A DNA stretch of 64,000 nucleotides from Gammaproteobacteria bacterium (lineage in GTDB: Bacteria; Pseudomonadota; Gammaproteobacteria; Xanthomonadales; SZUA-36): positions 1 through 64,000 of the forward strand of contig JAJFLB010000016.1 in assembly GCA_021772915.1 (NCBI GenBank), read 5' to 3'. Below, piece by piece: positions 1 to 8,021 of this stretch. Made by a program: the position numbers and the translations under genes. Within the stretch, counting starts at the first letter, position 1. Each line of letters begins with the position of its first letter. Under the pieces are notes generated by a model, which worked only from the letters and a program-made list of their open reading frames with translations, searched no databases and was not told the origin of the DNA.

Positions 1-53
1 AGCGGGTGGCTTTTTTATTGGTCGATGCGATCCGGATGAGGCCCGTGCCTGAC

Positions 54-133
54 GCGGGAGAGATTCCATTGCACAAGGATGTGCAGGTGCCGCGAAGGGC
101 AGGATGCCCGAGAGCGGCCCGCCGCCTCCACCA
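54..133 (+). promoter_or_regulatory. Structured RNA leader with CsrA/RsmA-like GGA hairpins
   Basis: Seen: two hairpins carry GGA in the loop. Stem TGCAC/GTGCA (70-74 with 81-85) has loop AAGGAT. Stem GGGC/GCCC (97-100 with 106-109) has loop AGGAT and sits inside an outer stem GCCGC/GCGGC (89-93 with 114-118). GCGG/CCGC (54-57 with 119-122) can close the whole. The first hairpin contains ACAAGGATGT, which matches the known CsrA SELEX consensus (ACARGGAUGU), and the second contains CAGGATG, the repeat of CsrB-type RNAs. More GGA triplets follow to about 260. Inference: either a small Csr/Rsm-sponge RNA or a long CsrA-bound leader of the gene at 267. No clear terminator separates it from that gene. 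The first 16 bases (a T-run after GCGGGTGGC) look like the tail of a terminator of something upstream. Confidence 0.35.
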
Positions 134-226
134 CTGTTCTCCGATAAAAAGGAGCCGGATCCATACCGGAGACCTGGTTTACACATACCTCAGTCTTAAT
201 TAGTCTAATATGGGTAAAGGAGGGGT

Positions 227-264
227 GGTGTTTTACTCTCAAACACCCTCAGGGTGGAGGTGTT
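227..264 (+). promoter_or_regulatory. Mutually exclusive hairpins over the Shine-Dalgarno site
   Basis: Segment B (AAACACC, 241-247) can pair with upstream segment A (GGTGTTT, 227-233) or with downstream segment C (GGTGTT, 259-264). Segment C overlaps the GGAGGT ribosome site at 256-261. Pairing B with C would hide the ribosome site and pairing A with B would free it. The stems are only 6-7 bp, so chance is possible. GGAGGT lies 5 nt before ATG 267 and is the reason for choosing that start. Confidence 0.25.
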
Positions 265-266
265 GT

Positions 267-2477
267 ATGCAGACCATCCCAGTCAATCGCTTCGCTGGTC
301 CTCTGGCGAGCGATCACATGTCAAATAAATGCTCCAGCCATTTTCTACCCCTGCTGTTTTTTGCTTTTTTGCTTGGGCCCACAGATGGCCTTACAGAAGA
401 TGAGCTACCCGTGGACATCCCCGCTCCGAAACAAGGGGAAATACGACACTCCAAAATATTTGCCACCGATGATCATATACGTGATGACGAGTTACTCAAC
501 CTGGTGTGTAAAAAGATCAACGACAACGGCGGGAAAGTCAAAGACGTAAAGCTGATGGTTAATTCGTGTTTCGGTGGCGGTTTGCTGGATGACATGGAGC
601 GGGTCTTTGGACCGGATGGCGACTGTGCGGGCGTACCCTGGGTTGGTGGATCTGCCAGCGAGGCGAGCAAGCCTGCCAGGGCCTGGAAGGATAGTACGGT
701 CGTTGAATTTGATGGTGACAAAAACAATGACGGCAACGCAGACTCGGTGGATGAAAAACTGGGTTCGACCTGGACCGATGCGCTGGCAGGCAACAGTCAT
801 TTTGATCACGAAAACCCCAACAATAAAACACCTGTGCCTGGTGTGATCCACAACGGCAGTGTAAGCAACAACGTGCTGGAGGATCTGCAGGCCGCCGGGC
901 AGAAAGACATCATGGGTCCGAATGGCTTTAGAAAGGAAAAGCCACAGGTAGCCACGGGAAACAGGGGATTTGAGATTCAATGGGATATGGAAGGCGCAAA
1001 GCACGAGGCGATACTGTTTTCCGGCGCATTCAAGGCAGGCGAAGAACTGGCGCTCAGTAACAGTATAGATAACATGGAAGCGGCGTTGCAGAAGACCTGG
1101 AAGAAAACACCCCATAACATCCAGGCTATCAAAGAGGGAACTTTGCAAAATCTCATCGATGCCATAGAAACCGCTTCGAAACGGCTGGATGAGAACACAC
1201 AGTTGTTGCTTTACTTCACCGCTCACGGCGGCAAGCTGTCCGACTCCAAGAAACCCAGATGCCTCGGTTTTTTTGACGCGGATATTTTTGAACCCGAGAC
1301 CTGTGCGTTTGTTGTTGATGACGGATGGCTTGATGGACTTTTTGGTAATGTCTTTTCCGAACCAGCCGTTGTACCCAACCCTATGCTCGACCTACATATC
1401 GAAGTATGTGAGGGCTGTGAAACCTGGGGTTATGTACTCAATGGATATCCACTGGAATTTCCTGTCGTCAACAGCCCGCCGGGTGAACCCTTCACGGCGC
1501 ACCTGCCGCTTGAGTATTACCAGCTACGCCCGGGTGCGACGGACGCCAACGTCGTTGAAATCATCCCCCCGTCACCGATTACAAGCCAGGCTGCGGGTCG
1601 CAACGCTTTCGTCCCTGGCGGATCACTGGTGCTCTCCGGGATGGATATTGACAGTGGCCCAATCAGCCAGTTGATGAGCAGCCAGGTGCTGCTGCCCGGA
1701 CAAAGCGCGGCTTTTTATGATATCAACCGCAGTGGTGAGGGTGTGTTTGTGGAATTACTGGATAACGGCCTCGCAGTGGCCTACGTGTTTTCACACAACC
1801 GCGACGGTTCCGGGCAAGCCTGGATGGCGGGTCTTGGTGAGCAGATCGGTAACGGCATTATTGTCCATGAGTTGCAAATGCCCATTGGTGCGAGCTTTGG
1901 CCCGGGGTTCGACCCTGGTGATGTGGTGAGAACGGATTTCGGCTCCCTGTTCTTCAAGTTGCCTACCTGTGGTACCAGCGAAGTACCAGGCAGCCTGTTT
2001 ATCTATCCCAGAACCACGACCGGCTACGAAGACCTGCAGGATGTTAATTATACGCAGCTCGATCTGCTGGCAGATTGTATTACCGGTATGGGTTCAGCCA
2101 GCGTCACGCGCTCCGGTTCCTATTTTGACCCCAGCCACTCCGGTGAAGGGATTATTGTCCAGGTACTCACCAATGGCCTTGTCGTGGTGATGTGGTTCAC
2201 CTACGACAAAAATGGTAAGCAGATGTGGATGCAGGGCACCGGTACGATGGTTGACGGCACGCTGACTGTCAATAACCTCAGCACAACCGCCGGCACCATG
2301 TGGGGAGCGGGCTTTGATCCTGAAACCACCATGACCGTGCCATGGGGTTCGATGACCATGGTGTTCAGCGGTTGTGGGAGTGTCAAGGTAGACTATGTAT
2401 CAACTGCGGGTTTTGGAAGTGGTACGCTCAACATGGTTCGGCTCACAAACCTGATGGGGCTTGGCTGCACAGAATGA
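267..2477 (+). CDS. Secreted caspase-fold (clan CD)-like protein with two C-terminal SGEG/WxxG repeats
   Basis: About 736 residues. ATG 267 has a good ribosome site (GGAGGT, 5 nt away). ATG 318 would give a more classical signal peptide (MSNKC..., hydrophobic LPLLFFAFLLG), so the start is uncertain. Two motifs recall the caspase/legumain fold: a strand ending in NSCFGGG (Cys about 101) and a strand LLLYFTAHGG (His about 320). Their order is opposite to the usual His-then-Cys order. A calcium-loop-like stretch, DGDKNNDGNAD, lies between them. A second candidate Cys follows the His (IEVCEGC, about 381). The last 240 residues hold two related beta-rich repeats starting FYDINRSGEG and YFDPSHSGEG, each ending in a Cys. 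The protein is predicted to be exported. Protease activity is an inference from motifs; it could be an inactive fold relative. Confidence 0.7.
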   Translation: MQTIPVNRFAGPLASDHMSNKCSSHFLPLLFFAFLLGPTDGLTEDELPVDIPAPKQGEIRHSKIFATDDHIRDDELLNLVCKKINDNGGKVKDVKLMVNSCFGGGLLDDMERVFGPDGDCAGVPWVGGSASEASKPARAWKDSTVVEFDGDKNNDGNADSVDEKLGSTWTDALAGNSHFDHENPNNKTPVPGVIHNGSVSNNVLEDLQAAGQKDIMGPNGFRKEKPQVATGNRGFEIQWDMEGAKHEAILFSGAFKAGEELALSNSIDNMEAALQKTWKKTPHNIQAIKEGTLQNLIDAIETASKRLDENTQLLLYFTAHGGKLSDSKKPRCLGFFDADIFEPETCAFVVDDGWLDGLFGNVFSEPAVVPNPMLDLHIEVCEGCETWGYVLNGYPLEFPVVNSPPGEPFTAHLPLEYYQLRPGATDANVVEIIPPSPITSQAAGRNAFVPGGSLVLSGMDIDSGPISQLMSSQVLLPGQSAAFYDINRSGEGVFVELLDNGLAVAYVFSHNRDGSGQAWMAGLGEQIGNGIIVHELQMPIGASFGPGFDPGDVVRTDFGSLFFKLPTCGTSEVPGSLFIYPRTTTGYEDLQDVNYTQLDLLADCITGMGSASVTRSGSYFDPSHSGEGIIVQVLTNGLVVVMWFTYDKNGKQMWMQGTGTMVDGTLTVNNLSTTAGTMWGAGFDPETTMTVPWGSMTMVFSGCGSVKVDYVSTAGFGSGTLNMVRLTNLMGLGCTE

Positions 2478-2916
2478 CGGAGCACCGTTTTCGGGAAAAC
2501 GGCGTAGTGATTTCTACTTGATCGTGAACATAGAGTCTCAGATCTGATGCAAAACAAATCAAGGTGGCAATCCACATGCCATCCGCTGGGTGTACGTCGC
2601 CAGAGCATTTGGCAACACTTAATCAATCCACCAACCGAAATCCCTTGGAGGCTATTCATCAATGTCAATGGGTGAGACAACCGGTTCTCCTGTAACCTAG
2701 TGGACCTACCAGCCGAATCTCTCCAAACAGTGCAAGATCTTGCCTGGCTCATTTCTGCCAAAGTTGACATAGATGACTAAAATACCTACTTTTAGGCATT
2801 GGGGACTGTGACATTGATGCCCATGAGTGTTTGTGTTACACAGGTGTGCGAATTTACTGACACGATTTGGACACGGCTGCCCAGTAACCTGTTGTTTCAA
2901 TTGACATGACGAAATG

Positions 2917-2939
2917 TTCGATTCCCGCCGCCTCGACCA
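2917..2939 (+). other. tRNA/tmRNA 3'-end fragment, putative attachment-site scar
   Basis: The bases from TTCGATT to the final CGACCA form a T-loop, a T-stem 3' strand (CCCGC), an acceptor 3' strand (CGCCTCG), a discriminator A and CCA. The matching 5' T-stem (GCGGG) and the rest of the RNA are absent upstream. A terminator follows within 10 bp, as expected downstream of a real RNA gene. Site-specific integrases often recombine at exactly this part of a tRNA or tmRNA gene. Sixteen bases at 2924-2939 match 118-133 with one mismatch. Which RNA it came from is unresolved; the tail resembles some tmRNAs. Confidence 0.5.
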
Positions 2940-2945
2940 TACACA

Positions 2946-2968
2946 AAAGCCACCTTGACGGTGGCTTT
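2946..2968 (+). terminator. Rho-independent-type hairpin
   Basis: Perfect 9-bp stem AAAGCCACC / GGTGGCTTT with loop TTGAC. Only three T residues follow the stem core, so it is a weak terminator. It directly follows the tRNA/tmRNA fragment and ends 14 bp before the next start codon. Confidence 0.5.
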
Positions 2969-2982
2969 ACATTGAATAACTG

Positions 2983-5154
2983 ATGAAAAGCCGACCCACA
3001 CACCAAACACACTACATCGCCTGTAACCTCTGCGAGGCAATCTGTGGTCTGGAAGTCGTGCTGGAAGATGGCAAGGTCAGATCCATCAAGGGGGACAAAC
3101 TGGATCCTCTAAGCAAGGGCCATATCTGTCCCAAGGCGGTAGCCTTACAGGACATCTACAACGATCCGGACAGGCTGCGAAAACCCCTCAAGAAATCCAA
3201 CACGGGCTGGCAGACCATACCCTGGAAACAGGCGTTTGATGAAGTTGCCGCAGGCCTCAAGAAAATCCAGGATCAGTATGGCAAGAACGCCGTTGCGGTC
3301 TACCTGGGTAACCCCACCGTGCACAACCTTGAGGCGATGCTGTTTGGTCCGATGTTTTTCCGCACGCTGGCAACCAAAAACCGCTATTCAGCGACCTCGG
3401 TCGATCAACTACCGGAGCAACTGATTTCCTTGCTGATGTTCGGCCACCCCCTGCTGGTGCCGCTACCGGACCTGGACCGGACCGACTACCACATCATTTT
3501 CGGTGCCAACCCCGTAGTTTCCAATGGCAGCCTGATGACCGCACCCGGTGTGACCAAACGTCTGAAGGCGATCCGTGAGCGTGGTGGCAAACTGGTTGTG
3601 GTGGATCCACGCAGGACCGAAACAGCAGCCCTGGCCGATGAGCATATATTCATCAAACCCGGCACCGATGTGTTGCTGTTACTGGCGATGCTCAACGTAG
3701 TGTTTGTCGAAAATCTGCAATCACCGGGTAACGCTGAAGCCTACATCAGGGGTGTGGAGACCATTGAATCCCTGGTAAAAAGCTATCCCCCCGAAACCGT
3801 GGCCACATTCACAGGTGTGGATCCCGAGCGAATCAAGCTGCTGACACGGGGGTTTTGCGCGGCTAAAAGTGCCAGTTGCTACGGCCGCATCGGCGTTTCA
3901 ACTCAGGAATACGGTAGCCTCAGCCAGTGGCTGATCACGGTTTTGAATATCGTTTCCGGCAACCTGGATACACCCGGCGGCACGATGTTCAGCAGACCGG
4001 CACTGGATGTGCTGGTACGCAGTCCTAAACGAGCCAAGTCCGGAAAAAAGGGATTCGCTGATAAGCACACACGGGTTAGAAAGTTGCCAAATTTCAACGG
4101 TGAATTTCCGGTGGCGGCGTTGGCTGAAGAAATTGCCACCACTGGTGATGACCAAATCAGGGCCCTGGTTACCAACGCCGGTAACCCTGTACTGAGCACA
4201 CCCAACGCCGGTCAGCTGGATCAGGCGCTCAACGAACTGGAATTCATGGTCTCTATCGACATCTATCTGAATGAAACCAGCCGCCACGCAGACATTATTT
4301 TGCCACCGCTGTGCAGTCTGGAAAGGGCCCACTACGACCTGGCTTTCCAAACATTGGCGCTTCGAAATGGCGCCCGGTTTTCCAGCCCGGTGTTCGATGC
4401 GCAAGACCATCAACGCTCGGATACACAAATCTTTCTTGAGCTGGCCTGGCGGATGCAATCAGGCGCAGCGCCGGGGAAATTTCTTGGTTGGATAAAGAAG
4501 GAAGTTCTCAAACGACTCGGCAGCGGGTGGATAATCAACAGGAAACTGAAACAGGGCCCCTATTACGACACCCACCGTCTGGACCTGAAAAAGCTCAGGC
4601 AAAGCCCACACGGTATTGATTTGGGTCCCCTGCAGCCTTGTTTGCCAGAGAGATTGTTTACCCCGGACAAGACCATCCACCTGGCCCCTGAGGAATGTCT
4701 GCTTGATCTGGAACGCCTTGACAGCGATCTGCTCAGGCACCAAAACTCAACAGCGCCAAAGGAATTTGACCTGCTGCTGATCGGACGGCGCGACCCACGC
4801 ACCAATAATTCCTGGCTACACAACAGCTACCGAATGGTCAAAGGCAAAGCACGCTGTCTCGCCCTGATTAACCCGCAGGACGCGGGCTCGCGCGACATCA
4901 GGGACGGCGATCTGGTTCGGGTTGGCTCCAGGGTTGGATCAGTCGAGATTCCTGCTGCTTTGACCAAAGACATGATGCCTGGTGTCATCAGCATCCCCCA
5001 TGGCTGGGGCCACAACATGGATGGGACTAAACTCGGCATTGCCGAACAGCACGCCGGTGTGAACACAAATATCCTGACCGATGACTGTCATCTCGATGGT
5101 TTATCCGGTAATGCCGTCTTAAACGGCATACCCGTAGCCCTCACAAAACCTTAG
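2983..5154 (+). CDS. Molybdopterin-dependent oxidoreductase with [4Fe-4S] site
   Basis: 723 residues, COG0243 (BisC/FdhA-like) family. An N-terminal iron-sulfur motif has Cys14, Cys17, Cys21 and Cys49 (C-x2-C-x3-C-x27-C). The molybdopterin-binding domains follow (GANPVVSNGSLMTAPG and VVVDPRRTETA in the middle, LTNAGNPVLST-like region around 400) and a C-terminal dinucleotide-binding barrel (RRDPRTNNSWLHN, DGDLVRVGS). At the usual Mo-ligand position the sequence reads YSATSVDQ, with no Cys or selenocysteine, so a Ser or no protein ligand is possible. No Tat signal, electron-transfer subunit or maturation gene is adjacent, so it is probably a cytoplasmic single-subunit enzyme. Substrate unknown. 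A gene of unknown function follows after 10 bp and is probably co-transcribed. Confidence 0.88.
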   Translation: MKSRPTHQTHYIACNLCEAICGLEVVLEDGKVRSIKGDKLDPLSKGHICPKAVALQDIYNDPDRLRKPLKKSNTGWQTIPWKQAFDEVAAGLKKIQDQYGKNAVAVYLGNPTVHNLEAMLFGPMFFRTLATKNRYSATSVDQLPEQLISLLMFGHPLLVPLPDLDRTDYHIIFGANPVVSNGSLMTAPGVTKRLKAIRERGGKLVVVDPRRTETAALADEHIFIKPGTDVLLLLAMLNVVFVENLQSPGNAEAYIRGVETIESLVKSYPPETVATFTGVDPERIKLLTRGFCAAKSASCYGRIGVSTQEYGSLSQWLITVLNIVSGNLDTPGGTMFSRPALDVLVRSPKRAKSGKKGFADKHTRVRKLPNFNGEFPVAALAEEIATTGDDQIRALVTNAGNPVLSTPNAGQLDQALNELEFMVSIDIYLNETSRHADIILPPLCSLERAHYDLAFQTLALRNGARFSSPVFDAQDHQRSDTQIFLELAWRMQSGAAPGKFLGWIKKEVLKRLGSGWIINRKLKQGPYYDTHRLDLKKLRQSPHGIDLGPLQPCLPERLFTPDKTIHLAPEECLLDLERLDSDLLRHQNSTAPKEFDLLLIGRRDPRTNNSWLHNSYRMVKGKARCLALINPQDAGSRDIRDGDLVRVGSRVGSVEIPAALTKDMMPGVISIPHGWGHNMDGTKLGIAEQHAGVNTNILTDDCHLDGLSGNAVLNGIPVALTKP

Positions 5155-5164
5155 ACGGACCCCA

Positions 5165-5893
5165 ATGCAAGCATCACTTAGTACAAATATCTCCGCTACT
5201 GAAAAAGTAGTGATCAAACCCGTGCTGGAGAATTTCGATCAGAACGCACAACTGTGTGCCATCAACTGGTTTGACCTGCGACACCCCTGGCTGTACACGC
5301 TATACGCCGCACTGGCGACGCGCTACGTACGCAAGGTTTCGGGCAAACTTTGTTTTAAAGGCAAGCTGGTCAAACGGCTGGAAGGACCTGCCGAGCAACA
5401 AAGGGATAACCTGCTGATTGTGCGTTATCCCACGGCGAGAAGTTTTCTTGATTTGGTTGACTACAAAGTATTCCAGATCGTGAGTGTGCTAAGACTCGCC
5501 GCAGTCAGGAAGTTCTGTTTTGGCTTCACCGAGAACATTCTCGTCAAAACCCACCTCAGCGGGGCCAAAGACTCGAGCTTCACCAAAGAGCAGTTTTACC
5601 TGGTACATCACTTCCAGGGTGACGCGAAATGGCTCAATGACAATCGCCGGACTGTCTTTGCAACTGCCCAACGATACCGATTGGAGACCTATTTCTGTGG
5701 TCTTACCAACGCGAGCATTGTCCGGGAAAAAACCGGCAAACAACAAAGTGTGGATTTCTTCATGGACGGCATCCTGCTGTTTGCAGCAGACTCCACGGAT
5801 GCAGTAGAAACTTTCATCAGGGACGACGTTTACACGGCTTTCAAACACAGCAACACACAGAATTCTCTTTACTTGTTTAAGCGCACGCATTGA
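5165..5893 (+). CDS. Hypothetical protein, possible tandem alpha/beta-barrel (ferredoxin-like) domains
   Basis: 242 residues, 10 bp downstream of the molybdoenzyme and so likely in its operon. Not confidently recognised. The stretch LLIVRYPTARSFLDLVDYKV resembles the strand-helix pattern of small dimeric alpha/beta-barrel proteins of the DUF1330 type (RY-x-SR-x-F). A second, similar half seems to follow (GILLFAADSTDAVETFI). No signal peptide or membrane segment. It could assist the upstream oxidoreductase, but this rests only on position. Confidence 0.65.
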   Translation: MQASLSTNISATEKVVIKPVLENFDQNAQLCAINWFDLRHPWLYTLYAALATRYVRKVSGKLCFKGKLVKRLEGPAEQQRDNLLIVRYPTARSFLDLVDYKVFQIVSVLRLAAVRKFCFGFTENILVKTHLSGAKDSSFTKEQFYLVHHFQGDAKWLNDNRRTVFATAQRYRLETYFCGLTNASIVREKTGKQQSVDFFMDGILLFAADSTDAVETFIRDDVYTAFKHSNTQNSLYLFKRTH

Positions 5894-5896
5894 CTT

Positions 5897-5959
5897 GCAG
5901 GACCATCAGGCCCGCTCCTGGTGGAATGGTTCCCGACGAGCAAGCTCGTCGGTCCTACA
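5897..5959. repeat. REP element pair (one degenerate)
   Basis: The right copy (5930-5959) reads on the minus strand GTAGGACCGACGAGC followed by TTGCTCGTCGGGAAC, a palindrome with fixed ends GTAGGACC and GGGAAC. The left half (5897-5927) is a decayed inverted partner starting GCAGGACC. It lies between convergent genes and belongs to the dispersed family found throughout the left two thirds of the window. Confidence 0.8.
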
Positions 5960-5971
5960 GGTTGGGAAGGT

Positions 5972-7138
5972 TTATGGTGTTTCTGCGAGCGCGGTACTCA
6001 GACCCTGAAGACATAAACTGACGTGTCTTTGCGTGCAGGATGCACCCATCAGTCCGATACGCCATATCTTTCCCGCCAATGGGCCCAGACCCGCGCCGAT
6101 CTCAAGGTTGAACTGCTCCAGCAGAAAGCTTCTGACACCGGCTTCATCAATGCCTGGTGGGACTATTACGGAATTGAGTTGGGGCAGACGATCCGCCGGC
6201 TCCACGTAAAATTCGAGACCCATGGCCTCCAGGCCTTCACGCAGTTGCTGGTGGGTGTCAGCGTGTCTCTTCCAGGCATTCTCCAGCCCTTCTTGCTTGA
6301 GAATCTGCAAGGCCTCGTGCAAGGCGTACAAGGTGTTAATGGGTGCAGTGTGGTGATAGGCACGCTTGGCCCCGGGACCCCAGTACCCGGTCAGCAGATT
6401 CATGTCCAGGAACCAGCTTTGCGGTGGCGCACTGCGTGCATTCAGCTTTGCCATCGCTGTTGCGTTAAATGAAACGGGGGAAAGACCCGGGGGTGCAGAC
6501 AAACATTTTTGGGTCCCAGAGTAAATGGCATCCACACCCCAATCATCCATGCAAAGTTCTATCCCTCCCAGAGACGTCACCGCGTCGACAATGCTCAGGC
6601 AATCATGCTCACTCGCAAGCCTGCATAAAGAGCTGACGTCAGAACGCACACCCGTTGATGTTTCTGCGTGTACAAAAGCCAGCGCCACGGCGTCAGGATT
6701 TGCCTTGAGCACCTCTTCTACTTTATTGGGATCGACAGGCTTACCCCATTCAAATTCGACCACAACCGGGTGTGCCTCGCAACGACGGACTATTTCCGCC
6801 ATGCGGCCACCAAATACGCCGTTGATGGCCACCACGCACCTGTCACCCGGCTCAAGAAGATTCACCAGACAACATTCCATGCCCGCTGAACCCGGCGCCG
6901 AGATGGGCAGCGTTACCGTATTTTCTGTCTGTAAGGCATAACGCAATAGTTCGTTAAGCTCGTCCATAAAGCTGACGAAAGCCGGGTCCAGATGCCCGAT
7001 GGTGGGTCGGGACATGGCCTCGAGAACTTGTGGGTAAACATCAGAGGGGCCGGGGCCCATTAAGCATCTGTTGGGTAGCATTTTTATCACCGAAGGTTGA
7101 TCAAACTCACAGGCGGTTATATTAACCCGTGCTGTCAT
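5972..7138 (-). CDS. Class V PLP aminotransferase (alanine/serine-glyoxylate type)
   Basis: 388 residues. Family hallmarks: N-terminal MGPGPSDVYPQVLEAM, the GSAGMECCLVNLLEPGD region, VDAVTSLGG with the PLP-contacting Asp, and SGTQKCLSAPPG in which Lys211 is the Schiff-base lysine. The family includes serine-pyruvate and alanine-glyoxylate aminotransferases; the exact donor cannot be read from the sequence. A shorter start at 7081 (MLPNRCLMGPGP) fits the family N-terminus better than 7138, which has no good ribosome site. Its 5' end abuts the divergent hydrolase gene, so the promoters must overlap. Confidence 0.88.
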   Translation of the reverse strand: MTARVNITACEFDQPSVIKMLPNRCLMGPGPSDVYPQVLEAMSRPTIGHLDPAFVSFMDELNELLRYALQTENTVTLPISAPGSAGMECCLVNLLEPGDRCVVAINGVFGGRMAEIVRRCEAHPVVVEFEWGKPVDPNKVEEVLKANPDAVALAFVHAETSTGVRSDVSSLCRLASEHDCLSIVDAVTSLGGIELCMDDWGVDAIYSGTQKCLSAPPGLSPVSFNATAMAKLNARSAPPQSWFLDMNLLTGYWGPGAKRAYHHTAPINTLYALHEALQILKQEGLENAWKRHADTHQQLREGLEAMGLEFYVEPADRLPQLNSVIVPPGIDEAGVRSFLLEQFNLEIGAGLGPLAGKIWRIGLMGASCTQRHVSLCLQGLSTALAETP

Positions 7139-7210
7139 CCAAGAACATCAGGGCCGGCACCTTACTTTATAATCCCTCCCCTGCAAGGCAACACTTTGGC
7201 AATAGCACCG

Positions 7211-8002
7211 ATGAAGAGAAATGTGATACGAATAGCCAGTTTGGTATTGCTGTTACTTACAAATGCTGCACTTTGTGAGCCTGCCGAAACCGGCAAATCT
7301 GCCAGAACAGGTTCATATCGGCTATCCCTGACACTGACCGAAGCGGCCGGTGCACAAATGGCTGGTGCCGCAGAGAACGTCATAGCCGCCAATGAGGAGA
7401 TTGAATGGGAGGTTTATGTCCCCGATAACTACCAGGCAGAGAATCCCGCCGGGTTAATGGTCTATATCAGTCCATCGTCCAAGGCTAAAATCCCACTGCG
7501 CTGGAAGTCCATCATGGGGAAACGCAATATGATCTGGGTTGCAGCCAGACACTCAGGCAACAGTGTCAAGGTGGCGCGCAGGATCATTTATTCCATGGCC
7601 GCACCAACTTTGATGGCCAAACACTACAACATCGATCCACGACGGGTTTACCTGTCGGGCTTATCCGGTGGCGGCAGAGTAGCGAGTATGGTCGCGAGCG
7701 ATTACCCACAACTGTTCAGGGGTGCTATCTACAACTGTGGTGCAAATTTCTGGGACGAGCGGGCACCAAAACACCTCGACCTAATCCAGCAGAATCACTA
7801 TGTATTCATTACCGGCACAAGGGACTTTGCACGCGTGCCAACAAAAAAAGCTCATCGGCAATATCTTCAAGCGGGTGTCGAAAACAGCAAACTCATGGTG
7901 ATACCCGGCATGACGCACCGGAATCCGGAACGTTCAGATTTTGACGAGGCCATTGGCTATCTTGATCGCCACATCGTCCAACAAGCCTCTGCCGTTCAGT
8001 AA
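7211..8002 (+). CDS. Secreted alpha/beta-hydrolase (esterase/PHB-depolymerase-like)
   Basis: 263 residues from ATG 7211, chosen because it begins a clean signal peptide (MKRNVIRIASLVLLLLTNAALC). The nucleophile elbow is LSGLSGGGR (G-x-S-x-G). A late GMTHRNP supplies the likely catalytic His. The LMVYISPSSKAK and YDPRR-like segments fit esterase D/feruloyl esterase-like proteins. Probably periplasmic. Substrate unknown. It ends 19 bp before yheS and may be co-transcribed with it. Confidence 0.8.
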   Translation: MKRNVIRIASLVLLLLTNAALCEPAETGKSARTGSYRLSLTLTEAAGAQMAGAAENVIAANEEIEWEVYVPDNYQAENPAGLMVYISPSSKAKIPLRWKSIMGKRNMIWVAARHSGNSVKVARRIIYSMAAPTLMAKHYNIDPRRVYLSGLSGGGRVASMVASDYPQLFRGAIYNCGANFWDERAPKHLDLIQQNHYVFITGTRDFARVPTKKAHRQYLQAGVENSKLMVIPGMTHRNPERSDFDEAIGYLDRHIVQQASAVQ

Positions 8003-8021
8003 TCACGGGACCTGACGGGCA

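Larger units (their letters stand above)
2478..2982. other. 505-bp intergenic region with decayed sequence
   Basis: No convincing gene. Just after the stop codon there is a perfect hairpin (CCGTTTTC / GAAAACGG, 2485-2502) without a T-run. The right end holds a tRNA/tmRNA 3'-end fragment and a terminator, listed separately. The middle, about 2510-2910, shows no recognisable feature and may be the remains of an integrated element. Confidence 0.5.

Noticed and set aside
54-133. Glycine riboswitch
   Set aside because: The opening CGGGAGAG and CGAAGGGCA are suggestive, but the complementary closing CTCTCAGG and the second conserved segment are missing.
2500-2939. Complete tmRNA gene
   Set aside because: Only the 3' T-loop-to-CCA end is present; no 5' acceptor strand or tag reading frame could be found upstream.
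7097-7210. Longer N-terminus for the secreted hydrolase
   Set aside because: It would bury the signal peptide that starts at 7211 and overlap the divergent aminotransferase.
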